NCBI RefSeq assembly: GCF_900566085.1
Contig: NZ_UPHT01000133.1
Span: 1-64,000, forward strand
Direction: 5' to 3'
From: Mycobacterium attenuatum
GTDB lineage: Bacteria > Actinomycetota > Actinomycetes > Mycobacteriales > Mycobacteriaceae
Length of the DNA stretch: 64,000 nucleotides
Under the pieces are notes generated by a model. It did no database searches, was not told the origin of the DNA, and worked only from the letters and a program-made list of their open reading frames with translations. This document shows, one piece after another, positions 51,667-60,844 of this stretch. How positions within the stretch are numbered: the stretch's first letter is position 1; the number at the start of each line of letters is the position of its first letter. The position numbers and the translations under genes were made by a program.

Positions 51667-52290
51667 CTCAACCCCAAACCGCCGGCCGCATCAAACGGCT
51701 CGGACATACATTTCCCCCGCCGACAGCCTCCACGACGACATTCACCTGCAGCAACAGTCACCTAAAGCGACTATTTGCACCACGGCCGAATGGTAAGGCG
51801 GTGCGATGTAAAAAATCCGCGCTTTCGCACCGAACCTTCCTGTCAATTCCCTATCAGCGACCTAGAAAATTCCTGTCAACCTGATATGGCCGGGTTCGGG
51901 TTCGAGGCCTTAGCACGACACACCACCCAGCCCAGTGATCGCGGGATCAACCGAACGCGCGGCCCCGACAGGCCGAACGGCCGGTACCGCTCGGGAGTTA
52001 TTCGCCATGCCACTTATCGATCTGCGGACCCCGCGACCTCTCGTTGTGTGATGGCAGCGGATTCGCTTGTAGCAGTACGATTTTCGCTTCAAACAGCAGC
52101 GTGACGGTACGGATCGGGAGTTATCCGCTTTCCTGCCCGGCGGCAAGCACAGATGTGGGCAGGCTCGAATAGATGAGACGGCTTCTCAAACTGTAGCGCC
52201 AGCTCGCCTTCGCCGCGCGAACCCAGCACTGGCGTTGGACCAACCATCATTTCCGCATGTGCGCGTTCAACTTGTTCAGGCACAATCGCG
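51667..52290. other. Intergenic, no gene or structure recognised
   Basis: About 620 bases between divergent PPE and DUF2993 genes. Short frames on both strands lack family features. No copy of the cluster operator, strong palindrome or RNA motif is visible. Confidence 0.5.
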
Positions 52291-52293
52291 TTG

Positions 52294-53367
52294 GTGACAA
52301 CTCCGCAAGGGCCGTCGCACGGCGAGTCGCCGGAATGGAACATTCCCTCCCCACGGTCGCTACCCGACAACGGACCGCGAGACCCAACGCCTCACCCTGC
52401 GCCTCCGTCGGATTCGCCAACCCGGCAGATTCCCCACGGCGGTCGGTCATACCCCTCACCGCCGCCGCTGAACCGACCACAACCACCCGGTCGCCCACCG
52501 AGTCCACAACCGTATCCACCGAGCCGGTCCCCGAGCCCGCTGCAGGCTCAGCCCGATCCGCCACCGGGGCAACCCGAGCGGGCCGCCGGTGCGCCGCCGC
52601 CGAAGGACCCGCCACCGCAATCCCGTCGCCGCTGGTTACGCAACTGGCGCTCGGTGACCGTCGTCCTGGCCATCGTGCTGGTCGTCGTCGTAGCCGGTGC
52701 CGAGCTATTGGCCCGCCACCTAGCCGGCAGCAAGGTGGCACAGGCGGTGCAGTGCGAGGTCCAAGACCGCGCCAGCGTGTCGTTTGCCTCCACGCCGCCA
52801 CTCCTCTGGCAGTACATCAGCAGCCACTATCCCGACATCTCCATACAGACCGCCGGCAATCAGGTGCGTAGCGCCAAGGGCATGAAACTCAGCATCGACG
52901 TCAACGACCTCCGGCTCAGCGATTCCAACAACTCCAAAGGCACCGTCGGCGCACTGAACGCCACCATTACCTGGTCATCCGACGGCGTCAAGAAATCGAT
53001 CCAGGACGCCATCCCGGAACTGGGCAGTTTCGTGGCTAGCAAAGTCACCACCGACCCCCGCGCCGGAACCATCGAATTGAAGGGTGTGCTCGACAGCGCC
53101 ACTCTCAAGCCCCAGATCGCCAACAACGGGCTGTCGCTGCGGGTGGTCAATTTGACCGCGCTGGGCTCGCGGATGTCGACGGATACGGTGCAAAAGCACC
53201 TCGACGATCTCACGTCCAAAGCGACCCAGAACTATCCGCTGGGCATCCACGCCGAGACCGTCAAGGTCAACGACACCGGCCTGTCGGCTACGTTCTCCAC
53301 CACCAACGCGACCATCCCGGTTGGATCGTCGTCTCAAAGCGGCCAGGACTGCTTCAGCGGCCTCTGA
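52294..53367 (+). CDS. DUF2993 (LmeA-like) lipid-binding protein with Pro-rich cytosolic head
   Basis: About 357 residues. The first 110 are Pro/Ser/Gln-rich, followed by basic SRRRWLRNWR and one membrane helix VTVVLAIVLVVVVAGAELL. The extracytoplasmic part (about 140-357) matches the DUF2993 beta-fold: VQCEVQDRASVSFASTPPLLWQYISSHYPDISI, GMKLSIDVNDLRL, LSLRVVNLTALG and a final QDCFSGL with a cysteine pairing partner near CEVQ. LmeA binds phosphoinositides in the cell envelope. GTG at 52294; a TTG one codon earlier is possible. Confidence 0.8.
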   Translation: MTTPQGPSHGESPEWNIPSPRSLPDNGPRDPTPHPAPPSDSPTRQIPHGGRSYPSPPPLNRPQPPGRPPSPQPYPPSRSPSPLQAQPDPPPGQPERAAGAPPPKDPPPQSRRRWLRNWRSVTVVLAIVLVVVVAGAELLARHLAGSKVAQAVQCEVQDRASVSFASTPPLLWQYISSHYPDISIQTAGNQVRSAKGMKLSIDVNDLRLSDSNNSKGTVGALNATITWSSDGVKKSIQDAIPELGSFVASKVTTDPRAGTIELKGVLDSATLKPQIANNGLSLRVVNLTALGSRMSTDTVQKHLDDLTSKATQNYPLGIHAETVKVNDTGLSATFSTTNATIPVGSSSQSGQDCFSGL

Positions 53368-53514
53368 TTGGCCCAGATCGGATCGGGCGCGCTGCTGTCA
53401 TGGCCGATCCAGCCGCCGATCCAGCCGTTTCGACACGACAGCGCCGGCCCGTCTTAGAATCGGCCTGCCACGCACTTCCCGCAGACCGTTGATCGACCAG
53501 CAGTCTGCTAGCCT

Positions 53515-53531
53515 TTAACAAAGATTTGGTT
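53515..53531. promoter_or_regulatory. Degenerate copy of the cluster operator before the tandem TetR gene
   Basis: Reverse complement reads AACCAAATCTTTGTTAA, matching 13 of the 16 defined positions of RACCWAAWATNTGTTCY. It lies 65 bases upstream of the TetR start, where an autoregulatory site is expected. Confidence 0.45.
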
Positions 53532-53595
53532 CTGCAGGAGGATGTGTGCGCATTGTTGCCGGGCCGCAATCCTTCGCAGCGGCGCATCAGTAGCG

Positions 53596-54900
53596 ATGTC
53601 GAAAGCCAGCGCGTTGGCCAAAGGCCGGCAACTCCACAACCGCGCGGGCGCGGATGACTCCGGGACACGCCGGGCCGAGATCCTGCAGACCGCGGCGTCG
53701 TTGATCGCGTCGTCGGGATTGCGGACGTCGCTGCAGGAGATCGCCGACGCGGCAGGCATTCTGCCGGGAAGCCTCTACCACCACTTCGAATCCAAAGAGG
53801 CGATTCTGGTCGAGCTGATCCGCCGGTATCAAGACGATCTGAACCGCATCGGGTGGACTGCACAGCAGCAACTGGACGAGCCGGACTCGCGGCCGGTGGC
53901 CGAGAAGATCGCCGAACTTGGGTCGGCGATCGCCAACTGCGCCGTCGCCCATCGGGCGGCGCTTCAAATGTCGTTCTACGAGGGACCGAGCGCGGATCCC
54001 GAACTGATGAAGCTCACCCAGCAGCGGCCCGCCGCGCTGCACGAGGCGATGGTGCAAACGCTGCGCGCCGGCAGGTGGAGCGGCTACATCAAACCGGACA
54101 TGGATCTTCCGACGCTGGCCGACCGCATCTGCCAGACCATGCTGCAGGTGGGGCTCGACGTCATCCGCCACCATGCCTCGGCTGACCAGGTCGCGCGGCT
54201 GATGTGCCGGATCATCTTGCAGGGGTTGGCAACCCGACCTCCGGGCGATTCGGAGCTGGACGGATCGAGCGCGCTGGCGGCCGCCAACGACGCCATCGCG
54301 ACGTGGACCGACGACAAGGACGCCGACCCCGGCGACAAAGCGGCCCGGGTCCGTGCCGTAGCCCGAACCGAGTTTGGGCGCAAGGGATATGAAGTCACGA
54401 CCATCAGAGACATCGCTTCTGCGGCCGGTATGGGCACTGGAACGGTTTATCGGGTGATCGGATCCAAGGACGAACTCCTGGCTTCGATCATGCGCTCCTT
54501 CGGTCAGAAGGTCGAGGCCGGCTGGGTCAGCGTACTGCGCTCGGATGCCACGCCGATCGAAAAGCTGGACGCGCTGAGCTGGATCAATATCAATGCGCTG
54601 GATCAGTTTTCCGATGAATTCCGGATACAACTGGCCTGGATGCGGCAGTCGCCGCCCAACACTCCCAACCCTGGGTGGCTGTATGCCACCCGGCTACGGC
54701 AGCTGAAATCTCTACTGTCCGAAGGTTTCCGCTCTGACGAGATACGAATCGAAACCCCGTCCCTGGCGATGCTGGCCCGCTCCGTCATCGCCTTGCAGTG
54801 GATACCGGAGAACATCCTTCGCGCCGTCGGCCCGCGGGCCGCCCTAATTCATGCCCGTGACACGGTGTTACGCGGCGCCGCGGTACGCGGCGAGCCGTGA
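53596..54900 (+). CDS. Tandem TetR regulator (two complete TetR modules in one chain)
   Basis: About 434 residues. Module 1 HTH spans about residues 27-75 (RAEILQTAASLIASSGLRTSLQEIADAAGILPGSLYHHFESKEAILVEL) with its own ligand domain to about 225. Module 2 HTH (about 255-305) reads ARTEFGRKGYEVTTIRDIASAAGMGTGTVYRVIGSKDELLASI, followed by a second ligand domain. Two DNA-binding domains in one polypeptide would let a monomer act as a pseudo-dimer. The ATG at 53596 is chosen; a GTG at 53542 gives an odd Cys-rich leader. Probably represses the 39-56 kb units. Confidence 0.87.
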   Translation: MSKASALAKGRQLHNRAGADDSGTRRAEILQTAASLIASSGLRTSLQEIADAAGILPGSLYHHFESKEAILVELIRRYQDDLNRIGWTAQQQLDEPDSRPVAEKIAELGSAIANCAVAHRAALQMSFYEGPSADPELMKLTQQRPAALHEAMVQTLRAGRWSGYIKPDMDLPTLADRICQTMLQVGLDVIRHHASADQVARLMCRIILQGLATRPPGDSELDGSSALAAANDAIATWTDDKDADPGDKAARVRAVARTEFGRKGYEVTTIRDIASAAGMGTGTVYRVIGSKDELLASIMRSFGQKVEAGWVSVLRSDATPIEKLDALSWININALDQFSDEFRIQLAWMRQSPPNTPNPGWLYATRLRQLKSLLSEGFRSDEIRIETPSLAMLARSVIALQWIPENILRAVGPRAALIHARDTVLRGAAVRGEP

Positions 54901-54928
54901 CGCCAGTTGCGTCTGCGGTTTGAAAGTA

Positions 54929-54957
54929 TTGAACCAAAAATATGTTCTCCCTAGAGT
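54929..54957 (+). promoter_or_regulatory. Promoter and operator A of the SDR gene
   Basis: TTGAAC (54929-54934), a 17-base spacer and TAGAGT (54952-54957), the same -10 as the ACAD promoter. The operator AACCAAAAATATGTTCT (54932-54948) fills the spacer. The SDR ATG is 49 bases downstream. Confidence 0.7.
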
Positions 54958-55005
54958 GGGGCAGGTAAGCGGCGCACACGTAGGGCCCGCGGGGAAGGGA
55001 TCTCC

Positions 55006-55848
55006 ATGACTGTTCTGGATCGGCTGCGCTACGACGGCAAACGGGCGTTGGTTGTCGGCGGCGCGACGGGCATGGGCGCCGCGGCGGCCAAGGCGGCAAC
55101 TGAACTCGGCGCCGACGTCACCGTCATGGACCACGCGCCGGTGACCTTTGACGTCGCCCAGTCGCTGCGGGTCGACTTGCGAGACCCGGCATCGATCGAC
55201 TCGGCGATCGGGCAACTCGGTGGACCGGTCCACGCGGTGTTCTCCGCAGCGGGCGTCGCCGAAGGCCCGGAGCTGATGAAGATCAACTTCATCGGCCATC
55301 GCCATCTGATCCAGCGGCTGCTGGACAACGACCAGCTGCTGTCCGGCTCGGCGATCTGTTTCATCTCATCGGTCGCCGGCATGGGGTGGGAAAACGACCT
55401 GCCGCGCCTGCAGGAGTTCCTGGCCACGCCCGACTACGCGGCGGCCCAGGACTGGGTTGCCGCGCACGAGGCCGAGGGCATCATCCACTACGGCTTCAGC
55501 AAGAAGGCGGTCAATGCCTATGTGGCGACGCAGGCCTATCCCCTGCTGAGGAAGGGGATACGGATCAACGCCATCTGCCCCGGGCCCACCGACACCCCGT
55601 TGGCCCAAGCCAACGCGGACCTGTGGCTCAGCTACGCGCAGGACTACCGCGACGAGACGGGCTCCAAGGTGCACACCCCGGAGCAGATGGGCGACGTGAT
55701 GGTGTTCCTCAACAGCGCGGCCGCCTTCGGCATCAGCGGTATCACGTTGCTGGTGGACTACGGGCACACCATGGCATCGCTCACCGGCGCCTACCCGCCC
55801 GGCAAACCGATCCTCGACCTGATCATGGGCCGCGTCCCGATGCCCTAG
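55006..55848 (+). CDS. SDR-family oxidoreductase (3-alpha-HSD-like)
   Basis: This 280-residue SDR has ALVVGGATGMGAAAAKAA, short DLRDPASIDSAI, FSAAGVAEGPEL, CFISSVAGMGW with the catalytic Ser, and YGFSKKAVNAYVATQA with Tyr-x-x-x-Lys (YGFSK). An insertion NDLPRLQEFLATPDYAAAQDWVAAHEAEG before the Tyr is characteristic of 3-alpha-hydroxysteroid/coniferyl alcohol dehydrogenases. It follows the tandem TetR gene with its own promoter carrying operator A and may replace the hydroxyacyl step lost at 50.0 kb. Confidence 0.88.
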   Translation: MTVLDRLRYDGKRALVVGGATGMGAAAAKAATELGADVTVMDHAPVTFDVAQSLRVDLRDPASIDSAIGQLGGPVHAVFSAAGVAEGPELMKINFIGHRHLIQRLLDNDQLLSGSAICFISSVAGMGWENDLPRLQEFLATPDYAAAQDWVAAHEAEGIIHYGFSKKAVNAYVATQAYPLLRKGIRINAICPGPTDTPLAQANADLWLSYAQDYRDETGSKVHTPEQMGDVMVFLNSAAAFGISGITLLVDYGHTMASLTGAYPPGKPILDLIMGRVPMP

Positions 55849-55949
55849 CCGCTGCGGCCCTGGCAGCCGATCCATCGGCCGGGCCCGCAGCGTAACCTGG
55901 ACCACGCAGCTGGTCTGCCGTCGTCGCAGCAACGCGGCGCCGGCATCGA

Positions 55950-56122
55950 GCGAGGCATGTTAGCGACGCCCCGCGAGAGGGAATCCGGTGGGAATCCGGA
56001 ACTGTCCCGCAGCGGTATGCAGGAACGACCGCCGTCAACAGCACTGGTCGCACGACTGGGAAGCGACGGCCATTAGGAGCACCACCACCGGTGCGCGCCT
56101 GCGAGTCCGAAGACCTGCCAGC
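55950..56122 (+). ncRNA. Cobalamin (B12) riboswitch upstream of metE
   Basis: Conserved blocks appear in order: GGAATCCGGTGGGAATCCGG and CTGTCCCGCAGCGGTA (55980-56017), GCACTGG with the CGACTGGGAAGCGACGGCC arm (56041-56071), and the B12 box AGTCCGAAGACCTGCC (56104-56119). GGCA at 55954 and TGCC at 56116 can close the P1 helix. In M. tuberculosis metE is known to be repressed through such an element when B12 is present. About 140 bases of expression platform follow before the start codon. Confidence 0.92.
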
Positions 56123-56261
56123 CGTGCCGGGCGCGCCGCGTCCGGCGGGTCATCGCCTCGTGGAGTGGGCGTTTGGCCGTACCGGTTACGGTGTTGCGCC
56201 GCAATCGGTTTCGGCTGCACGTCCGCGGGCGGTGACCACACCGTCGAGTAAAGGACACGCC

Positions 56262-58541
56262 GTGACCGCTCATAGTTCTCAGAAGTTCACCGCCACCATC
56301 ACCGGCTCCCCCCGCATCGGCCCCCGCCGTGAGCTCAAGCAAGCGACCGAGGGCTACTGGGCCGGACGCACCAGCCGATCCGAGTTGGAGTCCGTCGCCG
56401 CCACCTTGCGCCGTGACACCTGGACCGATCTGGCCGCCGCCGGCCTGGACTCGGTGCCGATCAACACCTTCTCCTATTACGACCAGATGCTCGACACCGC
56501 GGTGCTGCTTGGTGCGCTGCCGGCCCGGGTGAGCGGGGTATCCGACGGGCTGGACCGCTACTTCGCGGCCGCGCGGGGCAACGCCGACGTCGCGCCGCTG
56601 GAGATGACCAAGTGGTTCGACACCAACTACCACTACCTGGTTCCGGAGATCGGGCCGTCGACCGCGTTCACGCTGAACCCCGACAAGGTGCTCGCCGAGC
56701 TCAAAGAGGCGCAGGAGTTCGGTATTCCGGCGCGTCCGGTGATCATCGGGCCGGTCACCTTCCTGTTGCTGAGCAAGGCCGTCGACGGCGGCGCCCCACC
56801 GATCGAACGGCTCCAGGAGCTGGTTCCGATCTACTCCGAACTGCTGTCCCTGCTGGCCGGCGAGGGCGCCGGGTGGGTACAACTCGACGAGCCCGCGCTG
56901 GTGACCGACATCTGCCCCGACGCGCCGGCGCTGGCCGAGCGGATGTACACGGCGCTGGGGTCGCTGAGCCACCGGCCGGCCATCCACGTCGCCACCTATT
57001 TCGGTGATCCCGGCGCCGCACTGCCGGCGCTGGCCCGAACGCCGGTGGAAGCCATCGGTGTGGACCTGGTCGCCGGTGCGCACACCGCGGTGGCCGGGGT
57101 ACCCGAGCTGGCCGGCAAGACGCTGGTGGCCGGCGTCGTCGACGGCCGCAACGTCTGGCGCACCGATCTGGAGGCGGCGCTGGGCCAGCTGGCGACGCTG
57201 CTGGGTTCGGCGGCCACGGTCGCGGTTTCGACGTCGTGCTCCACCATGCACGTGCCGTATTCGCTGGAGCCCGAAACCGCGTTGGACGACAACCTGCGCA
57301 GCTGGCTGGCGTTCGGCGCGGAGAAGGTGCGCGAGGTCGTCGTGCTCGCGCGGGCCCTGCGCGACGGGCGTGACACGGTAGCCGAGGAGATCGCGGCGTC
57401 CAATGCGGCGGTGGCGTCGCGCAGGAGGGACCCGCGCCTGCGCAACGGGCAGGTGCGGGCCCGCATCGACTCGATCGTGGCCGCGGGCGCCCACCGGGGT
57501 GACGCGGCCGTGCGCCGCGCCAGCCAGGATGCACGCCTGCACCTGCCGCAGCTGCCCACCACCACCATCGGCTCCTATCCGCAGACCTCGGCGATTCGCA
57601 AGGCGCGCGCCGCTTTTCGATCCGGCAAGATCGACGAGGCCGAGTACGTCCGCCGGATGAAGGCCGAGATCGCCGACGTCATCTCCTTGCAGGAGCAGCT
57701 CGGGCTCGACGTGCTGGTGCACGGTGAGCCCGAGCGCAACGACATGGTGCAGTACTTCGCCGAGCAACTAGATGGGTTCTTCGCCACCCAGAACGGCTGG
57801 GTGCAGTCCTACGGCAGCCGCTGCGTGCGCCCACCGATCCTCTACGGCGACGTGGCGCGACCGCACCCGATGACGGTCGACTGGATCACCTACGCACAGT
57901 CGCTGACCGACAAGCCGGTCAAGGGCATGCTGACCGGTCCGGTGACGATTTTGGCGTGGTCGTTCGTGCGCGACGACCAACCACTGGCCGACACCGCTAA
58001 CCAGGTGGCGCTGGCCATCCGCGATGAGACCGTGGACCTGCAGGCCGCCGGGATCGCGGTCATCCAGGTCGACGAGCCCGCGTTACGGGAATTGCTACCG
58101 TTGCGGCGCGCAGAGCAGGACGATTATTTGCGTTGGGCCGTAACCGCTTTCCGATTGGCCACCTCGGGTGTCGCTGACTCGACGCAGATCCACACCCATC
58201 TGTGCTACTCCGAATTCGGTGAAATCCTCGGCGCCATAGCGGATCTGGACGCCGATGTCACGTCGATCGAAGCGGCGCGCTCACACATGGAGGTGCTCGA
58301 CGACCTCAATGCGGCCGGCTTCGCCAGCAGTGTGGGCCCGGGAGTCTACGACATTCACTCGCCGCGGGTGCCCAGTTCCCAGGAGATGGCCGAGTCGCTG
58401 CGCGCGGCATTGCAATCAGTTCCGGCACAGCGACTTTGGATCAACCCGGACTGTGGCCTGAAGACCCGCAACGTCGATGAGGTGACCGGGTCGCTGCGGA
58501 ACATGGTGGCCGCGGCCCTGGAGGTCCGCGCGGACCTGTAG
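56262..58541 (+). CDS. metE: Cobalamin-independent methionine synthase
   Basis: This 759-residue enzyme makes methionine from homocysteine using methyltetrahydrofolate polyglutamate. The catalytic zinc ligands are visible in the C-terminal barrel: His and Cys in QIHTHLCYSEF and the final Cys in INPDCGLKTR. The duplicated N-terminal barrel carries TGSPRIGPRRELKQATEGYW. The GTG at 56262 with AAGGA eight bases upstream gives the family's standard length; the frame upstream belongs to the riboswitch. Regulation by the cobalamin riboswitch means it serves when B12 is scarce. Confidence 0.95.
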   Translation: MTAHSSQKFTATITGSPRIGPRRELKQATEGYWAGRTSRSELESVAATLRRDTWTDLAAAGLDSVPINTFSYYDQMLDTAVLLGALPARVSGVSDGLDRYFAAARGNADVAPLEMTKWFDTNYHYLVPEIGPSTAFTLNPDKVLAELKEAQEFGIPARPVIIGPVTFLLLSKAVDGGAPPIERLQELVPIYSELLSLLAGEGAGWVQLDEPALVTDICPDAPALAERMYTALGSLSHRPAIHVATYFGDPGAALPALARTPVEAIGVDLVAGAHTAVAGVPELAGKTLVAGVVDGRNVWRTDLEAALGQLATLLGSAATVAVSTSCSTMHVPYSLEPETALDDNLRSWLAFGAEKVREVVVLARALRDGRDTVAEEIAASNAAVASRRRDPRLRNGQVRARIDSIVAAGAHRGDAAVRRASQDARLHLPQLPTTTIGSYPQTSAIRKARAAFRSGKIDEAEYVRRMKAEIADVISLQEQLGLDVLVHGEPERNDMVQYFAEQLDGFFATQNGWVQSYGSRCVRPPILYGDVARPHPMTVDWITYAQSLTDKPVKGMLTGPVTILAWSFVRDDQPLADTANQVALAIRDETVDLQAAGIAVIQVDEPALRELLPLRRAEQDDYLRWAVTAFRLATSGVADSTQIHTHLCYSEFGEILGAIADLDADVTSIEAARSHMEVLDDLNAAGFASSVGPGVYDIHSPRVPSSQEMAESLRAALQSVPAQRLWINPDCGLKTRNVDEVTGSLRNMVAAALEVRADL

Positions 58542-58557
58542 GTCCGGGCTCGCGAAT

Positions 58558-58603
58558 GTAACGCCACGGCGACTTTCGGCGCGAAATCTTGCCGTGGCGT
58601 TAC
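58558..58603. repeat. Large nested hairpin after metE (13-bp outer stem)
   Basis: GTAACGCCACGGC and GCCGTGGCGTTAC are perfect complements 20 bases apart, and the interval itself contains TTTCG-GCG-CGAAA. It lies 17 bases after the metE stop and 170 before the end of the convergent DUF3556 gene. I recall near-identical elements scattered in mycobacterial genomes, so it may be an interspersed palindromic repeat serving as a bidirectional terminator. Confidence 0.75.
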
Positions 58604-58774
58604 GCTCGCCGCCGCGGGGAGGAGCGGCGCGACACCGCGCCTGGCCCGGCCGAGTGTGCAGTGGCGGCTTGGACTGTGAGTCCACGGTGCGCCTTGCGCT
58701 TTTCGACCGCCGTACAGTCACGCTGGAAGCCTTCGCTACACGCTCGAGGCCAACGCGACACGCCGACGGCCAGC

Positions 58775-60511
58775 TCACACCCGTCGAAACTGGTCCGATA
58801 ACAGGTGAACCGGCAGGTCGTCGGCCCAGGGCTGCCGGGTCACCATGTCGGCCACCCGCACGTAACCGCGTTCGAATTCGCCGGTCGCCGCATCGACCAG
58901 CCGGTAGGCCTGGGTCTGCTTGTGGATGGGTTGCGCGTCGAGCAGGACGATACGTACCTCGCCCGGCTCGAAGTGGCAGCGCTCCTGCATCGCGGCAATG
59001 AGCTGTTCATTGTGCATGTGGCCGTCGCCGAAATTCCACCCGATCGCGGTGCTGCAGATCCGCTCGCCGTCGGTGATGACGTAGTCGGCTTCGTTCTGGT
59101 CGGCCATGGCACGGTGCGCCAGGGTGAACAGCGCCCGACCGTGAGTGTTCATGGCGCGGAACGCATAGCCGAGATACATCGGGATTTGCGCCTTGTCCTT
59201 ACCGTAGAAGCGCTCCAGCTGCGCGGCGGGCATGCTGGCGATCGCGACGATACCCTTGCCGATCTTCTCGCTTGCCGACGGCTTGATGCACCACAGCGTG
59301 GTGTCCCAGTTGCCGGCGTAATAACGCATGCCCGGCAGAAACGAGACCTTGCGTGGGAACACGTTGCCCAACACGACGGTGCCGGCCACCACGGCGAACA
59401 GAATCCCCACCAGGACAGGGCTTTTCACATCGCTAAGGCCGAGTTCGGCATGGCCGACGAACAGCGACAGCACACCGAAGATCATGAAGACGTTCCACTC
59501 TAGCGGCACTCCCATCGGGATCGCCGTCAGGATGCCCAGGTGGAAGCACACCATCACGAACGCCGCCACCGCGGTCGGCCAGCCGCCGTGCGCGAAGAAC
59601 AACACCACCGGCACGGCCATCTCGATAAAAGTGCTGACGTGGGCGATGATCCGGGACAACCGTCCGGGCCGCAGGTCGTCGGGGAACTTCTCGAAGAACC
59701 TCCGCTTGATGAACTGTGGCCGGATCAGCGGGTTGTTGGACATCATGGTGGAGATCACGAACGGGAAATGCTTGTTGAGCTTCGACGTCGCGGCCCCCAT
59801 CCAGATCACCAGAAACACCAGTTTGGCGGCGACAATCAGGTCGGCACCGCCGAACAGGAACGTCACGGTCAGCGAGGCGTAGACCTCACCGCGGGCGGCC
59901 AGGAAAATCACCTTGTCGCGCAATCCGGCGACGGCCAGGATCGCCAGGATCGTCCAGATCTGCCACACCGGCAACAATCCGACCTTGGTGCCCAGCTGCG
60001 GGACGGGACCGGTGCCGTCGGAGAACAACGCCCACAACGTCATCACCAACAGCGCTGCATACAGCAGCACATCTACCGGAGCCCGCGCCGTGCCCCTGGT
60101 CAGCGGGACTCTACTCGGCCACGGAGGCAGCCGAATGGTGTTGGGCCGCAACCAATACAAGATGGACCCCAGCGGCGGGAAGAACCGGTTGTTCAACGGT
60201 CCGAACCCGCAACCGAGCCCGATCACCTCGAAGAGCATTGTGTACAGCACGACCTTCTCGAAAACGATCGGCTCGGAGTACCACGACCTGACGTTGGTGA
60301 AGCCGTCGATGCCCTTCGTGCTCAGCACCACCAGCCATGCGGCCAGGATGTAGAGGCCGATCTTGACGACGTAAAACAGGTGCAGCGCCACCGGCGTGCC
60401 GAAACCGACCTCGGCCCAGTGCCGGGCCATCGGGCGGATCTTCTCGCTGCGGGTGCCCTTGCTCCATTCGGCGACGTCGACCTGCGGCAGTTCGGGTTTG
60501 AGGAATCCCAT
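58775..60511 (-). CDS. DUF3556 multi-pass membrane protein (Rv1132-like)
   Basis: This 578-residue protein has around ten hydrophobic segments between residues 45 and 400 (ALHLFYVVKIGLYILAAWLVVL, VVLYTMLFEVIGLGCGFG, WIMGAATSKLNKHFPF-type segment, VVLFFAHGGWPTAVAAFVMVCFHLG). A cytosolic C-terminal domain follows with EPGEVRIVLLDAQPIHKQTQAYRLVDAATGEFERGYV. Function is unknown; context with metE matches Rv1132 in H37Rv. A perfect KstR-type box lies 13 bases upstream of the ATG, suggesting a tie to sterol metabolism. Confidence 0.85.
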   Translation of the reverse strand: MGFLKPELPQVDVAEWSKGTRSEKIRPMARHWAEVGFGTPVALHLFYVVKIGLYILAAWLVVLSTKGIDGFTNVRSWYSEPIVFEKVVLYTMLFEVIGLGCGFGPLNNRFFPPLGSILYWLRPNTIRLPPWPSRVPLTRGTARAPVDVLLYAALLVMTLWALFSDGTGPVPQLGTKVGLLPVWQIWTILAILAVAGLRDKVIFLAARGEVYASLTVTFLFGGADLIVAAKLVFLVIWMGAATSKLNKHFPFVISTMMSNNPLIRPQFIKRRFFEKFPDDLRPGRLSRIIAHVSTFIEMAVPVVLFFAHGGWPTAVAAFVMVCFHLGILTAIPMGVPLEWNVFMIFGVLSLFVGHAELGLSDVKSPVLVGILFAVVAGTVVLGNVFPRKVSFLPGMRYYAGNWDTTLWCIKPSASEKIGKGIVAIASMPAAQLERFYGKDKAQIPMYLGYAFRAMNTHGRALFTLAHRAMADQNEADYVITDGERICSTAIGWNFGDGHMHNEQLIAAMQERCHFEPGEVRIVLLDAQPIHKQTQAYRLVDAATGEFERGYVRVADMVTRQPWADDLPVHLLSDQFRRV

Positions 60512-60523
60512 GGTGTCCCAGAT

Positions 60524-60537
60524 TAGAACGTGTTCTA
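60524..60537. promoter_or_regulatory. KstR-type operator TAGAACGTGTTCTA
   Basis: Fits TnnAACnnGTTnnA, the published consensus for the sterol repressor KstR, with perfect six-base arms. It lies 13 bases before the DUF3556 start and 67 before the divergent small secreted protein gene. Confidence 0.65.
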
Positions 60538-60603
60538 GCCACGTGGGCTTATCTTGGCGTCCAATTCTTTACCTGCCGCCGCGGCCGCGGATACCGTGTC
60601 CAC

Positions 60604-60822
60604 ATGAGCAGATGGCGGTTAGTCAGCGTGACCCTCGTGGCGGCTTTCGCGCCGCTCGCGGTCGCCGGCGGCGGCATTGCCGCGGCCCAGGCGCCTTCCC
60701 CGGGTGATTCTTGTGCCGTGCTGCATGCGACCACCCAGGACGCCAACGGTCGCACGATGTGGTGCAACCCGACCATGACCGGCGATCACAGCCTGGTGTG
60801 GCAATACGGCGGACCGGCCTAG
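60604..60822 (+). CDS. Small secreted protein, 72 aa
   Basis: A signal peptide (residues 1-28, MSRWRLVSVTLVAAFAPLAVAGGG... ending AAAQA) precedes a mature part of about 44 residues with two cysteines (DSCAVLH and MWCNP) likely to form a disulfide, ending LVWQYGGPA. This is a common mycobacterial secreted miniprotein type without known function. Divergent from the DUF3556 gene. Confidence 0.75.
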   Translation: MSRWRLVSVTLVAAFAPLAVAGGGIAAAQAPSPGDSCAVLHATTQDANGRTMWCNPTMTGDHSLVWQYGGPA

Positions 60823-60844
60823 CACCCGACTTGCCGGCCCACCA

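Noticed and set aside
56073..57767. A 564-codon minus-strand frame opposite metE
   Set aside because: Antisense shadow of metE; low-complexity, and runs into the riboswitch region.
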